From Candidatus Acidiferrales bacterium (GTDB lineage: Bacteria; Acidobacteriota; Terriglobia; Acidiferrales; UBA7541), in the NCBI GenBank assembly GCA_030038275.1, contig JASHPG010000176.1:1-36769 (forward strand): a DNA stretch of 36,769 nucleotides. Direction: 5' to 3'. Below, piece by piece: positions 1 to 8,391 of this stretch. Each line of letters opens with the position of its first letter. The stretch's first letter is position 1. Made by a program: the position numbers and the translations under genes. The notes beneath the pieces were generated by a model. That model did not search any database. It had not been told where the DNA came from and saw only the letters and a program-made list of their open reading frames with translations.

Positions 1-513
1 CGGCTGGAGAGGCGCGCCGCACTTTTGGCAGTTATCGCCCCGAAATCCTTTCACCCGATCGACCGGGCAAAGTCCAACCTCAACGTTCCCGTGTAGAAAG
101 AGGAGTTTTGACACCCTCGCGGTTTACCGGCTGCGCTGGAAAGCCTGAGCGAGAAATGGGTCCCAATTAAAGGTTGCGATGTAATCGCTCTCTTTCAGCG
201 AAAGAATCAGGTAGTCGTAAAGCGTGGGCGATTCGGGAAGCTGGAGTGCCGCGAAATAGGCTTCTACTTTGGCTTCGATCTCGGCTTTGAGGCCAGGAAC
301 TTTGCCACCCGTAGCGATCTCGTCGTAAAGGGATTCAAAATCCGAGGTATCCGAAAAACCCGCGTTGGCAATGGCTGGCGCGAGACCGAGAAGCTCGATC
401 AAGTCCGCCATCACGGGCAACAGCTTGCCATTTGCGTCCCCTTTGGGAAAAGCGGCGCGGCTCGCCCCTGCTCCGAGGATAACAATGTGAGGCGAGTGAT
501 TGATTTGTGTCAC
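1..513 (-). pseudogene. SIR2-like domain protein, interrupted by an in-frame stop and cut by the window edge
   Basis: From a GTG at 513 the protein opens with HIVILGAGASRAAF, the glycine-rich nucleotide-binding start of SIR2-like proteins (GAGAS near residue 14). It continues to TFNWDPF near residue 115, equivalent to the SIR2-like 'T-N-x-D' region. A TAA at 124-126 then stops it. Reading on in the same frame gives KLLFLHGNVEVGLC followed by Cys-rich sequence (CQKCG) with no further stop to position 1. That is how the family normally continues, with an FLHGN motif and a four-cysteine zinc-binding site. The gene therefore looks broken by one nonsense codon rather than truncated. SIR2-like proteins are often NAD+-consuming effectors in phage defence; this role is known for the family only. 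The start is uncertain: an in-frame opening up to 639 is Arg-rich and unlike protein, so it was not used. Confidence 0.7.
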
Positions 514-639
514 TGGATTAAAGAGAGGCAAAAGTGGCACGCGAGGTCTCCCTAAGCGCCGACGATGCAGTCCAGGATTCGCACGGCATCGGCTACAGCG
601 ACGATATACCAACGATATAATAAGGACTGGGGGATTCAC

Positions 640-1015
640 ATGAGAAAGGCTTTCGTCGGACTGTCTGTTGTTCTTGGGGGCCTTCCTAGGACTTTACGGG
701 GCGCTTTCGCTCCATGAAGTTATCTCGGGAGAATTCAAGTGGGAGCGGCCCTTGTCCTTTTGCACTGCGATTGCCGCAGTTTATATGTTCCTGGTCATTG
801 CCAATGCCGGCTTCCACCTAAAGCAGCAACACCGGAACCTATACGGGCTGATTCAAATCGCCATCGGTTGCGTGATCTTGCTGTCCCGAATCGGCGGTCC
901 TGACCTATCCGATCCGATGATTTCGGTGAAGTTCCTTGCTGTTCTCTTCTTCGTCGTCCAGGGATTTGAGGCCTGGCGCGCTCCACGCCAGGTCGGGACC
1001 AGCGCAGCCCGCTGA
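640..1015 (+). pseudogene. Small four-helix membrane protein with a G-tract frameshift
   Basis: An ATG at 640 starts MRKAFVGLSVVLG and runs into a tract of five Gs at 676-680. In the present frame it ends soon after at a TGA. Reading the tract as four Gs joins it smoothly to the downstream frame (AFLGLYGALSLHEV), which stays open to 1015 and gives about 124 residues. Four hydrophobic segments are visible in the joined protein: the N-terminus, around LSFCTAIAAVYMFLVIANAG, around LYGLIQIAIGCVILL, and VKFLAVLFFVVQGF. No family was recognised. A G-rich stretch (629-633) lies 6 nt before the ATG and AAGGA (622-626) lies further off. A sequencing error at the homopolymer, a genuine mutation or phase variation would all explain it. 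The alternative is a 115-residue protein from TTG at 668, which would lack the charged N-terminus. Confidence 0.5.
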
Positions 1016-1296
1016 ACGCGATGCCGCCATTCGTCGCCGCTCTCGTAGGGCCGGAGAAACCACAGCGTAGGGAGAAGCCACTCGCTTCTCGCACCCCGCC
1101 ATCCGATCAGCCCAAAACATTTCAGCTGGACATTCCGGATATCAACTGGAACTGGTTGACATTCAACGCCTAACTGAGATGCTCGGGGTGTATGGCGATA
1201 GGTTAGCGAATCTCGAAGACGATCTTCGGTTTCCGAAAACCCGTGGAGATATCAGTCTTGTATAAATCTAGGAATCGTGGCCGTGCAAGCACGCTA

Positions 1297-3979
1297 TCAT
1301 CCCCGAAGGCGTTCGCTTTCTGCCTGGAGCCTCTCGAGCGGGTTTTTCTGGCGCATGGCCTTCTTTAGAAACATACGAGTGAGATGGAACGGGTCCAGTG
1401 GACTCGAATTGCCCGACTGCTCGATCACGGACCTCAAGTCTCCCCAGTTCTCCCAGAAAAACGGCTGCCCTGGGCTGCCAGGGGGTAGTTTGAGAAGCGC
1501 TCGATGGAATACGTCGACGGCCCCGCCGCTAAAATCAGAGGCGTGATCGTTCAGAATTGCAGAGATCACCAGGAACACCTGATATTCGTGCTGCACGTAA
1601 GGATCGAATGGAATCGGTGAACACAAGGCGACCGATTCGCGCCAGGTTTTACGGGGCAAAGCAGCTACGGCGTTTGCGATATGTCTTGGATCAACGAGCT
1701 GTTCGCGTGTATTGAGGAAATCAAGCATCTCGGAACGACACACGTAGGCTTGTTGGTCCCGAAGCGTCTCTTCGAGCTCCTTTTGCGTGCATTGCAACTC
1801 GGCGAGCTTGGCATCCAGCTGAGCCACATTCTCTTTGCGTTGCTGAACTACTCCATGAACCTGTTCCTTGTCTTTTGGGTTGATTGCAAGCGCCAATGCA
1901 GCCTCAGCATCGGTGCACGATCGGCCTGCTGAATCTCTGTCAGTAGTTGTCTGAAGAACCTCTGCAGCAACCTGGTCGAAACGCATGCCGGTGCTGACAA
2001 CATCGGGCGGTGTCGCCTGCTGAATGCGGTCACGACAAAAGTGTATAGCCAGGCCTCCGTCGTAGGGATGTTCCTTAGCTGGCAGAAAGGCCAGACGGAC
2101 GTCCTCGATAGTCGATGTAGGTTCTCGGGCGATGGAGAGTATTTGTGAGCCGATGGTCGGCCAACATTGTTCGAGAAGCCTGACCCAAGCATTGCGACCA
2201 CCGATTAGGAAGCCGTCTGCCCTCGACTCGAACTCTTGCCCCCCCAGGCTCCGTAAGTTCCTCCGCGGCTGGCAATAGGTCGGCTTGAGCCAGCTCACGT
2301 CGACCATCATCGGCTGATTCGGAGGCTGTTCGGACAATTTCGCCGGCCAAAGGCAGCTTGAGGCTTCGAGGTGGAAGAAACTGCATACCCTCAACCCGAA
2401 AGCTCTGAACTTGCTTGCTCGCCGGGTCGAGGAATTCAATTTCGGTTGGACTCCAAGTGAAGGCCGGCTTGGAGGTGATTCCTTCCACGAGTAACGAACG
2501 TGGTTCCTTCAGGCTGCGTTGAACAGCGCCATCCGCACCGATCTGATCGTCGAAATAGCGCGCAGGAATGGCGATGATCCTTGTACACGAAAGAGAGATT
2601 TCGTCGATTGGCGCATTCAAATAGTGCGCGCGCAAAACCACGGATTTGGCGTCCCATCGGGCAAATTCTTCGAGTGCATCAGCAGCTTGATAACCGTCAC
2701 CGGTGACTCGAAAAAAGTCGCTGCCGTAGCTCAAAGGCTCGATAAAGCCGCGCTTCTCTACGCTGCGGAAGGCCGCGATCCATTCCGCTCCGGTGCGTGC
2801 ATCTACCCCGGCGAGGAACTGCTTTCCATTAACCCGTATGCTTTCGCCGTCCAATGTGATGTTGTGCAGGATTTCGCCATCGGGGGCTTTGGCCGCGTTC
2901 CAAAGAAGTTCGATTTCTTTGGGACTCAAATTTGCTTTGGGCTCGGAAAATGCCACACGTGGGGCGTAAGTACTCTGCGGTTGTGTCGAGGATGTTCTTG
3001 GCGTTAAATCTCCGACACTTCGGGAGACCTCACCAACAATCTTCGGAAGATGCTGAACGACGAGTCGTCGCAACTCCTCGGTGCTCTGGAACGTGCCGTA
3101 CAGAGTGTCCTTTTGCCGCTCGCGCTGATAGTCCTCGAGCGCTTTCAGTTGCTCACGATCTACGGTCCGCGGCACGTCTCCCGTCGAAAAGTACAACGCC
3201 ACGTATTTCCCAACCTTGCGAAACTCCTCGATTTCCTCGATCGTCCCAGACTGTGCTTTTCCGGTCGGAGTGCCCAATTTATTACCGAAGATTCCGATGA
3301 GAATGTCCCCCGATTCGACAATTTGTTTATTGAGGATAGCTTGGGGACGGTTCCCGGACGCCGGATACGAATGAGTCTCCCACCGAACGGGTTGGAGCAT
3401 GATTCCCATTCGCTCGTGGTGATTTCCGTTCCATTCTTGAATGGCGCTCTCGACCGCATCGCGCTCCGCACTCACGTCGGACGGAGAGGCAACGAGCACG
3501 TTCAGAATAGTTGCTCTCACGGGCTGGCGTCGTATTCCGTGCGGCGAAGATGGAGTTGCGGAACGCTCACTGACGTTCCGAGCCTCTGCAGGCTTAAGAC
3601 CGGGAACACTGGCTCCTGGCGGTTCGGCTTCGGCGCCGCTTGTCTCGGCTTCCTCCAGGCGTTTCCGGCCCTGATGGGTGAGCTTGAGCTCGAAGCTACC
3701 TCGACCGAAGAAATTGGATAGGTATCCCTCGTCTGACTGCTTCTGAAGGTCAAACGGTAGCCGTTTGCCTCCTCCCTCTCGCTTGCCAAGCAGGATATTT
3801 CCGTTTTCCAAAAGGAATAGGCACGCTTCAACGATGCTGTTCATTGAGGCATTGAGAGCATCCACTTCGATGTCCCTCATGCGAACTCGCAAATCTCCAA
3901 GGGAACACGGTAGCCAGTCGTCGCGCCTAACTCTGGCGATCGCTTTGAGAATCGTCCACTCGAGGCTCTGCGCTTTCAT
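1297..3979 (-). pseudogene. DUF4062-domain protein with N-terminal winged-helix-like region, frameshifted in a 7-G tract
   Basis: ATG at 3979 begins a protein with an N-terminal region of about 115 residues that resembles a winged helix-turn-helix (start MKAQSLEWTILKAI). A low-complexity linker follows, then a DUF4062-type domain at about residues 155-270 (ILNVLVASPSDVSAERDAVE, then SGDILIGIFGNKLGTPTG). The next part is a region of unknown fold, and the C-terminal part carries a Gln/Lys/Glu-rich coiled coil. The first frame is sensible up to a run of seven Cs on the plus strand (2239-2245). After that the sensible reading (EFESRADGFLIGG) is one frame over and stays open to 1297. Six Gs instead of seven on the coding strand would give one protein of about 893 residues. 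DUF4062 is TIR/nucleosidase-like and is found in predicted signalling or defence proteins (family knowledge). As written, the product would lose the coiled-coil end. Confidence 0.65.
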
Positions 3980-4054
3980 TTGTGTAGCAATTATGCCATT
4001 AGCATACCGTATCGTTACCAACGCTAAAGATATTGCCCATCCCTAAGCCTACCG

Positions 4055-4070
4055 AAAGTCGTACGACTTT
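4055..4070. promoter_or_regulatory. Perfect 16-bp palindrome upstream of the DUF4062 gene
   Basis: AAAGTCGTACGACTTT is its own reverse complement. Allowing one mismatch it extends to 20 bp (4053-4072). It sits between the end of hipA (4131) and the DUF4062 start (3979), about 75 bp upstream of that start, in AT-rich sequence where a promoter for the minus strand is expected. An operator for a dimeric regulator is the simplest reading; a transcription terminator is less likely because no long T run follows. Confidence 0.5.
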
Positions 4071-4130
4071 TGTCCGAGGCTATAATTACAACATATATAA
4101 ACCAAAGAGTTACTAACACAGTTGCAGCGC

Positions 4131-5360
4131 TCAACTATGCAAAGAGATAGCGGAGCCCTCTTCCCATTGCTGAAGCATCCGTTCCCCAATCTCCACAAAC
4201 TCCCGATGCTGTTTCATGTGGGAGCGAACCTCTACAGCCGTCCCCAGAATCGCCTCGCTGATACGTTCTAAAATCTGCTTAACTTTTGCGGGTGTTCCAC
4301 CCATACGTGTTTCGCCAAACCTCTGCAGATCCTTTGCGGTTGGCCATTTGGTTGTACCGTTGAGCGTGAGCGCCAAGCTGTCTTTGGGCAGGTAAATGGA
4401 AGTAGTCACGAGATCGTATACGGGCGCAAGCCGTGCTTCACCCTGCACATCATCGTAAACAATCCCGAAATTCTTGAGATGCGCATCGCCATTGCGAAGT
4501 GCGCAATTGAGCGCGATCAGCGTGAATAGCTTTTCCATATCCTCGTTGACGTGTGTGGAATTTGCGAACTGCCCGAATCGTTTTATAACCGATGTTTCAT
4601 AGGTACCTCGATACTTCTCATCCGTCCTGCGGGCGTTAAGCACGCAGAAATCCTCAAACCCTCGATAGGTACCGTCCATACGCAGATCGAACCGGTCAAT
4701 CACAAGTGCCATACCGTCTTCAGAAAGTCGGTAGGGCGGCACGTCAAGTCCGCATTTTCGTGCGACTGCAAGGCAAAAATATTCATTGGCGGCTAGCTGC
4801 GGAAATTCGTTCGGCTCCCATAACTTTACGATGTGAGTCGCACCCTTGTAGCTCTGAGAGAGGCGTTCTTTCGTATGTTCCATTGCAGCGAAGGCTTCCT
4901 CGTCGCGTACGAGGATCTTAGGCTGGACGCCGCTGATGCCCGAAAACGAAGCGAACTTTTCAAGCAGGTAGCGAAATAGATCGCCTCCGCGCTTGCGTTC
5001 CAGGATTTCATCCACCGATTGGAAAGGCACCTCTTCGTTCAGCTGTTCTTTATCGCCGGTGTAACGGATGCGGCCTACCTGTGAGCGGCCGACAATTGAC
5101 AGCAGATCGAATTCGTCAAACGTGCCGGTGGCTTTTGCGAAGGCAAGGCGGAGACGCTCGCGCAAAACTCCCTCGGGCAAATTCATCTCGAAGATGGGAG
5201 GAAGGCCGAAGGGAGCACTCCACGACTCGAGCCGAACCGACATCGTGACTGAAACTGCACGTGTGGGTACCACGTTCGGCAGGTAAACAAACGTACTGCC
5301 GCGTTCTCCGTGGCGATCGAATAATCCCGCCTCAACGGCGTCGGTCCACACTTTGATCAT
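4131..5360 (-). CDS. hipA: HipA-family serine/threonine kinase toxin
   Basis: This 409-residue protein has the two-part HipA layout. The N-terminal subdomain (about 1-100) is followed by the glycine-rich SGVQPK loop (143-148). A C-terminal kinase core contains IDRFD (221-225), the catalytic loop RNGDAHLKNFGI with Asp292 and Asn297, and the metal-binding Asp316 in PVYDL. All key kinase residues are present, so it should be active. HipA kinases phosphorylate targets such as glutamyl-tRNA synthetase and cause growth arrest (family knowledge); the target here is unknown. ATG at 5360 overlaps the end of the upstream antitoxin gene by 29 nt, indicating one mRNA and translational coupling. Length is near the usual ~440 residues. 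Confidence 0.95.
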   Translation of the reverse strand: MIKVWTDAVEAGLFDRHGERGSTFVYLPNVVPTRAVSVTMSVRLESWSAPFGLPPIFEMNLPEGVLRERLRLAFAKATGTFDEFDLLSIVGRSQVGRIRYTGDKEQLNEEVPFQSVDEILERKRGGDLFRYLLEKFASFSGISGVQPKILVRDEEAFAAMEHTKERLSQSYKGATHIVKLWEPNEFPQLAANEYFCLAVARKCGLDVPPYRLSEDGMALVIDRFDLRMDGTYRGFEDFCVLNARRTDEKYRGTYETSVIKRFGQFANSTHVNEDMEKLFTLIALNCALRNGDAHLKNFGIVYDDVQGEARLAPVYDLVTTSIYLPKDSLALTLNGTTKWPTAKDLQRFGETRMGGTPAKVKQILERISEAILGTAVEVRSHMKQHREFVEIGERMLQQWEEGSAISLHS

Positions 5361-5610
5361 CGCGATCCTCTTTGAGGAGTTCGTCCAAGGTGGGACGAAC
5401 CGAGCTTGCGGCCTGCAGTTTTAATTCGAGCCCGAGCACAGCAAGCAATTTCGTCAGTTTTGAGAAGCCCATCTCCCCGGAGCGTCCGTTTTCGAGCGCA
5501 TCGATAGTGGCGCGGCTGATTCCCGCTTTACGTGCGAGCGCGGTCTGGCTAAGCTTGGATTTCTTGCGGTGCTCCGCGATCTGGCTACCAATATAGAATA
5601 GGTCTAGCAT
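5332..5610 (-). CDS. hipB: HipB-type XRE-family antitoxin
   Basis: The protein has 92 residues with a single XRE helix-turn-helix in the first ~65 (SQTALARKAGISRATIDALENGR). A short C-terminal tail (TLDELLKEDRDD) follows, of the kind that contacts the HipA partner. It lies directly upstream of hipA and overlaps it by 29 nt. The ATG at 5610 has no Shine-Dalgarno sequence. A TATACT -10 box ends only 7 nt upstream, so the mRNA is probably leaderless. Two inverted repeats lie at and upstream of the promoter, fitting autorepression by the HipB-HipA complex (known for the family; the sites themselves are inferred from sequence). Confidence 0.92.
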   Translation of the reverse strand: MLDLFYIGSQIAEHRKKSKLSQTALARKAGISRATIDALENGRSGEMGFSKLTKLLAVLGLELKLQAASSVRPTLDELLKEDRDDQSVDRRR

Positions 5611-5613
5611 AAT

Positions 5614-5674
5614 GCCTAGTATATTAGGCGATACATTTAAATCAACATATAATGCTTGGAATGATAGGCATTCC
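5614..5674 (-). promoter_or_regulatory. hipBA promoter and operator-like inverted repeats
   Basis: Read on the minus strand, a TTGATT -35-like box and a TATACT -10 box (5618-5623) are separated by 16 bp. The -10 lies inside the inverted repeat GCCTAGTATATTAGGC (5614-5629). A second inverted repeat, GGAATG-N5-CATTCC, lies at 5658-5674. With the -10 only 7 nt from the hipB ATG, RNA synthesis would start at or next to the start codon. Binding at the first repeat would block polymerase directly. Confidence 0.6.
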
Positions 5675-5757
5675 GCATATTTGACAATTGGAACAGACTT
5701 CCTCCGCCAATTATCGCCCCTCGCTCTAATTTTGAACCTGGCTTTCCTTTATCCGTT

Positions 5758-5787
5758 TGTGGACATATAATACTCCACATATGGAGA
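5758..5787 (+). promoter_or_regulatory. xre-RES promoter with nested inverted repeats
   Basis: A perfect TATAAT -10 box (5766-5771) is framed by TGTGGA (5758-5763) and TCCACA (5774-5779), spacing 10. The right arm is shared with a second inverted repeat, CTCCA-N4-TGGAG (5773-5786), whose last arm also serves as the ribosome-binding site (GGAGA, 5783-5787). No good -35 is visible. The layout suits autorepression by the Xre antitoxin at both transcription and the ribosome-binding site. Confidence 0.5.
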
Positions 5788-5794
5788 CATGCCT

Positions 5795-6229
5795 ATGGCG
5801 ACTCTAAATCAGCAGGTGGCAGGCGTTACATGGGACCAGTCGGCCGATTTGTCAGACAGGACCGTGATCAAACGGCTCAGCCCGACTGGGATAAAAGCAT
5901 TTTTCAAAATTGCGCAATCATGGGAACTACGAGACGAAGATGCCAGGCAGCTACTCGGAGGAATATCGAATGGGGCCTTCTACGAGCTGAAACGAACCAG
6001 CGCGCGGTCGCTTGACCAAGATCGGTTAACGAGAATCTCTTTTTTGACGGGCATCTTCAAGGCGCTCAATATCCTTTACAGCAAAAAACTTGCAGATCGT
6101 TGGGTTCAACTTCCCAATTCCAATCCTATGTTTGGCGGCGACACTCCGCTCAAGTACATGATCAAGGGTGGTGTTCCGGCGCTTCTGCGCGTTCGCCAGC
6201 TTCTCGATTCAAGGCGTGGCGGACATTAG
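5795..6229 (+). CDS. Xre/MbcA/ParS-family antitoxin of a RES toxin
   Basis: From ATG 5795 the protein has 144 residues. It has an Xre-type HTH in the middle (LSPTGIKAFFKIAQSWELRD to GISNGAFYELKR). The C-terminal ParS/MbcA toxin-binding domain includes LYSKKLADRWVQLPN and the MFGGDTPLKYMIKGGVPAL signature, which is typical of antitoxins paired with RES toxins. ATG 5795 is preferred over ATG 5789 because GGAGA at 5783-5787 is 7 nt from it but only 1 nt from the earlier codon. The stop codon abuts the toxin start. Its role is to neutralise the RES protein and probably to repress its own promoter. Confidence 0.92.
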   Translation: MATLNQQVAGVTWDQSADLSDRTVIKRLSPTGIKAFFKIAQSWELRDEDARQLLGGISNGAFYELKRTSARSLDQDRLTRISFLTGIFKALNILYSKKLADRWVQLPNSNPMFGGDTPLKYMIKGGVPALLRVRQLLDSRRGGH

Positions 6230-6910
6230 TTGCTTCCTCCGATTTCATATCTGCGCCGAGATGACACGCACAGGCTGATTCCGTCGAGAAACGCCGACGA
6301 AAGCGTCTTGAATAGGCTCACAACGGACCAAGCTGAACTCGCGGATCTTTTTGAACTCGAAGGTGCTACCAATGAGCGCCTCCAGGGAGAGACAGGGCTA
6401 TTGCCGGGAATCGGCGTACGAGAACTCGTGTTTGGGCTTACTTACGCACATATCGTGAATGCCGCATTTACCCACGCGAGTCCTTTGGGTAACCGCTTCA
6501 ACGGCCCGGATCGAGGCGCATGGTATGCAGCATTTTCCTTGAAAACGGCCGCAGTCGAGGTCGCTTTTCACAAATCACAAGAGCTCCGCGAGATTAACTG
6601 GCCAGACGCGGAGACATTCCAGTATGCGGATTTTCTGGCTGATTTTCGCGGCGATTTTCATGACGTCAGGGAACACGATCAATTCAAAGAAGTTCTCGAT
6701 CCTGAGAGTTATGTGGCTTCCCAGGAGCTCGCTCGAGGACTTCTCAATGCGGGTTCTGCCGGAATTGTTTATCCGAGTGTCCGCGATAAAAACGGCACCT
6801 GCATCGCTTGCTTTCGACCTGCGCTGGTCAACAATGTTCGCAAGGATTCAGAAGTAATGATCACCTTTGCGAACGCATTCGCTCCGCCAACGATCGAAGG
6901 TCTGAAATAA
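6230..6910 (+). CDS. RES-domain toxin (NAD+-degrading)
   Basis: This 226-residue RES protein starts at TTG 6230, the base after the antitoxin stop. The N-terminus (THRLIPSRNADESVLNRL) matches the usual family start, which supports the TTG. Conserved RES residues are visible: Arg89 in NRFNGPDRG, Tyr99, Glu110 in AAVEVAFH, and Ser183 in GIVYPSVR. RES toxins such as MbcT and Res degrade cellular NAD+ (family knowledge). The gene is complete, with the usual C-terminus ending APPTIEGLK. Its last ~140 bases are present again, in degraded form, at 8392-8532. Confidence 0.9.
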   Translation: MLPPISYLRRDDTHRLIPSRNADESVLNRLTTDQAELADLFELEGATNERLQGETGLLPGIGVRELVFGLTYAHIVNAAFTHASPLGNRFNGPDRGAWYAAFSLKTAAVEVAFHKSQELREINWPDAETFQYADFLADFRGDFHDVREHDQFKEVLDPESYVASQELARGLLNAGSAGIVYPSVRDKNGTCIACFRPALVNNVRKDSEVMITFANAFAPPTIEGLK

Positions 6911-7140
6911 TTGCAGGCCTGGTTATTGCTTGTCCGGGAGCTTTGGAGCTTTTCGGCGCAATGTGGATCGAAGGAAACCACGAAACCTGCCCCATCATCG
7001 CGAGCTTCGCTTCTCTGATTCTCGCCGCACAGTATTCCTCAAGCTTCGCCACTGCCTCCACCTTGTAGGTTCAGCGATCTTCACGTATCGCATGGTCATG
7101 CCGATTGGCAAGTGGCCCAAGCTCTTCTGCAGGATAGCCA
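6770..7140. repeat. Direct repeat copy A: RES 3' end plus integrase 3' end
   Basis: This ~370-bp block comprises the last part of the RES gene (plus strand) and, convergent to it, the last part of an integrase gene (minus strand). It is strongly similar to 8392-8756 in the same orientation. Long stretches match almost base for base, including the part encoding NNVRK and SEVMITFANAFAPPTIEGLK. Copy A has the intact RES end and a degraded integrase end. Confidence 0.85.
6911..7140 (-). pseudogene. Remnant of a tyrosine recombinase C-terminus
   Basis: On the minus strand this reads AILQKSLGHLPIGMTMRYVKIAE. After a one-base deletion it continues VEAVAKLEEYCAARIREAKLAMM. It matches the C-terminus of the intact integrase at 8593-9756, including the GH box and the nucleophile Tyr in RYVK. 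The frameshift, and loss of the stop codon (TAG to TGG), show it is dead. Nothing upstream of the ILQK region is preserved. Confidence 0.85.
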
Positions 7141-7302
7141 GATGGCATGCGGCCGACCTTTGATCTCGTATCGTTTTCGGTTGATCGCCAAGGGAGAGTC
7201 TATGAACCTGACTGGAAGAGGATCACAAAGAGGGAGAGGAATGCGATGGGCTATGTAGTCGCGCCATTCCCCCTCACTGATGACAGAAACAGGCATCCTC
7301 TA

Positions 7303-7336
7303 TATACGTATAGATTGTCGTATATACTGCTATACT
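7303..7336 (+). promoter_or_regulatory. vapBC promoter region with short palindromes
   Basis: TATACGTATA (7303-7312) and GTATATAC (7320-7327) are perfect palindromes just upstream of a TATACT -10 candidate (7331-7336). A strong ribosome-binding site follows (GGAAGGAGG, 7341-7349), then the vapB ATG at 7356. No convincing -35 box is seen. The palindromes are plausible sites for autorepression by the VapBC complex. Confidence 0.45.
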
Positions 7337-7355
7337 AGTTGGAAGGAGGCTGGGC

Positions 7356-7610
7356 ATGGCACTAAGCATCAAAAACAGCGAGACGGAACGCCTGGCGCGA
7401 CAGGTGGCGAAAGAAGCTGGCGAATCTCTAACCGAAGCGATCGAGAGTTCCCTTAAGGAACGGTTGCAACGGCTTCGGCAGCGACGCCGCGGTCGAATCT
7501 TGACGGAAAAGCTCGAAGACATTTTACAGCGCGTCGATAGCCTTCCAACCCTTGATACACGGTCCGAGGATGAGATCTTGGGATATGACGTTCACGGAGT
7601 GCCCCGCTAA
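7356..7610 (+). CDS. vapB: VapB-family antitoxin (Rv0623/PSK-type)
   Basis: The protein has 84 residues. Its start (MALSIKNSETERLARQVAKEAGESLTEA would be the continuous reading; key parts are ETERLARQVA and ESLTEAI) is the ribbon-helix-helix-like DNA-binding part of the PSK-trans-factor VapB family. A charged C-terminal half ending with an acidic tail (SEDEILGYD) normally occupies the VapC active site. A strong Shine-Dalgarno, GGAAGGAGG, is 6 nt from the ATG. The stop overlaps the vapC start (TAATG), so the two are translationally coupled. Confidence 0.92.
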   Translation: MALSIKNSETERLARQVAKEAGESLTEAIESSLKERLQRLRQRRRGRILTEKLEDILQRVDSLPTLDTRSEDEILGYDVHGVPR

Positions 7611-8002
7611 TGGTCGTTGATACCTCCGCACTGCTCGCCATTTTCTTAGGCGAACCGGAACGGCAACACTTTTTGGAGCTCATCACCCAAGCCGAAACGC
7701 GGTGTATATCCGCCGCAAACGCGTTGGAAACAGGCATTGTGCTGGAGGCGCGGCGTGGCGAGGCTGCGGGTCGAGAGTTCGATCTTTTTCTGCATCACGC
7801 GAAATTTGATGTGATCTCCGCTGATTCCGAACAGATGGAAATTGCGCGAGTGGCTTGGCGCAAATACGGCAAAGGACGGCACCCTGCAGGCTTGAATTTC
7901 GGAGATTGCTTTGCCTATGCCTTGGCCAAGGTTCTGGGCGAACCGATCTTGTTCAAAGGTGACGACTTCAAAAATACGGATCTCGCGCCAGTTTTAATGT
8001 AG
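7610..8002 (+). CDS. vapC: VapC-family PIN-domain ribonuclease toxin
   Basis: The protein is a 130-residue PIN domain with the acidic residues in their usual places: Asp4 (VVDTSA), Glu40 (NALETG), Asp99 (NFGDCFAYALA) and Asp118/119 (FKGDDF). VapC toxins cut specific tRNAs or rRNA using metal ions held by these residues (family knowledge); the target here is unknown. The GRHPAGLNFGDCFAY sequence is typical of the VapC group that pairs with PSK-type VapB. The ATG overlaps the vapB stop. The pair sits alone between the two RES-integrase repeats. Confidence 0.95.
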   Translation: MVVDTSALLAIFLGEPERQHFLELITQAETRCISAANALETGIVLEARRGEAAGREFDLFLHHAKFDVISADSEQMEIARVAWRKYGKGRHPAGLNFGDCFAYALAKVLGEPILFKGDDFKNTDLAPVLM

Positions 8003-8391
8003 CGATCCTGCGGAAAACCTATCCACCCCGTCCTGTCGTTCATCAATTCCCTCGCGGGTATTTGGCAGTCCTGAGTCGAGACGAAACCAGATGTGTGTCG
8101 TGCTGAATACGTGCGTTTGCTCAAGCCTTGCGGTTAACGGTCGTCACTGTAGATTAAGCGCTACACCGCAAGCCAGAAGGCTCTGTCGCAGACCTGACAC
8201 CTTCTGGTTCTGTATCTTACAAATGCCCGCTCAAATAGCCCGGGACAAGCTTCTCCAAATTGGAAGATATGACTCAACACGTTCTGCGCCGGAGGATGCT
8301 GTCGGCGCCGAACGAAGGAATCTTGGTGACACGTGACTTGATTCGCATGTCGACGGACGCCGTTCACACGGAAAGGCGCGCTCTAGATGGC
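8003..8391. other. Intergenic stretch without a recognisable gene
   Basis: Between vapC and the second repeat copy no coding region, RNA or clear regulatory signal could be supported. It reads as degraded sequence; short open frames on both strands have no recognisable features. Confidence 0.5.

Noticed and set aside
1021-1173. 50-codon plus-strand open frame after the membrane protein
   Set aside because: No ribosome-binding site, Pro/Arg-rich and unrecognised; not enough to call a gene.
7147-7338. 63-codon plus-strand open frame before vapB
   Set aside because: No motif or ribosome-binding site, and its end runs through the vapBC promoter palindromes.
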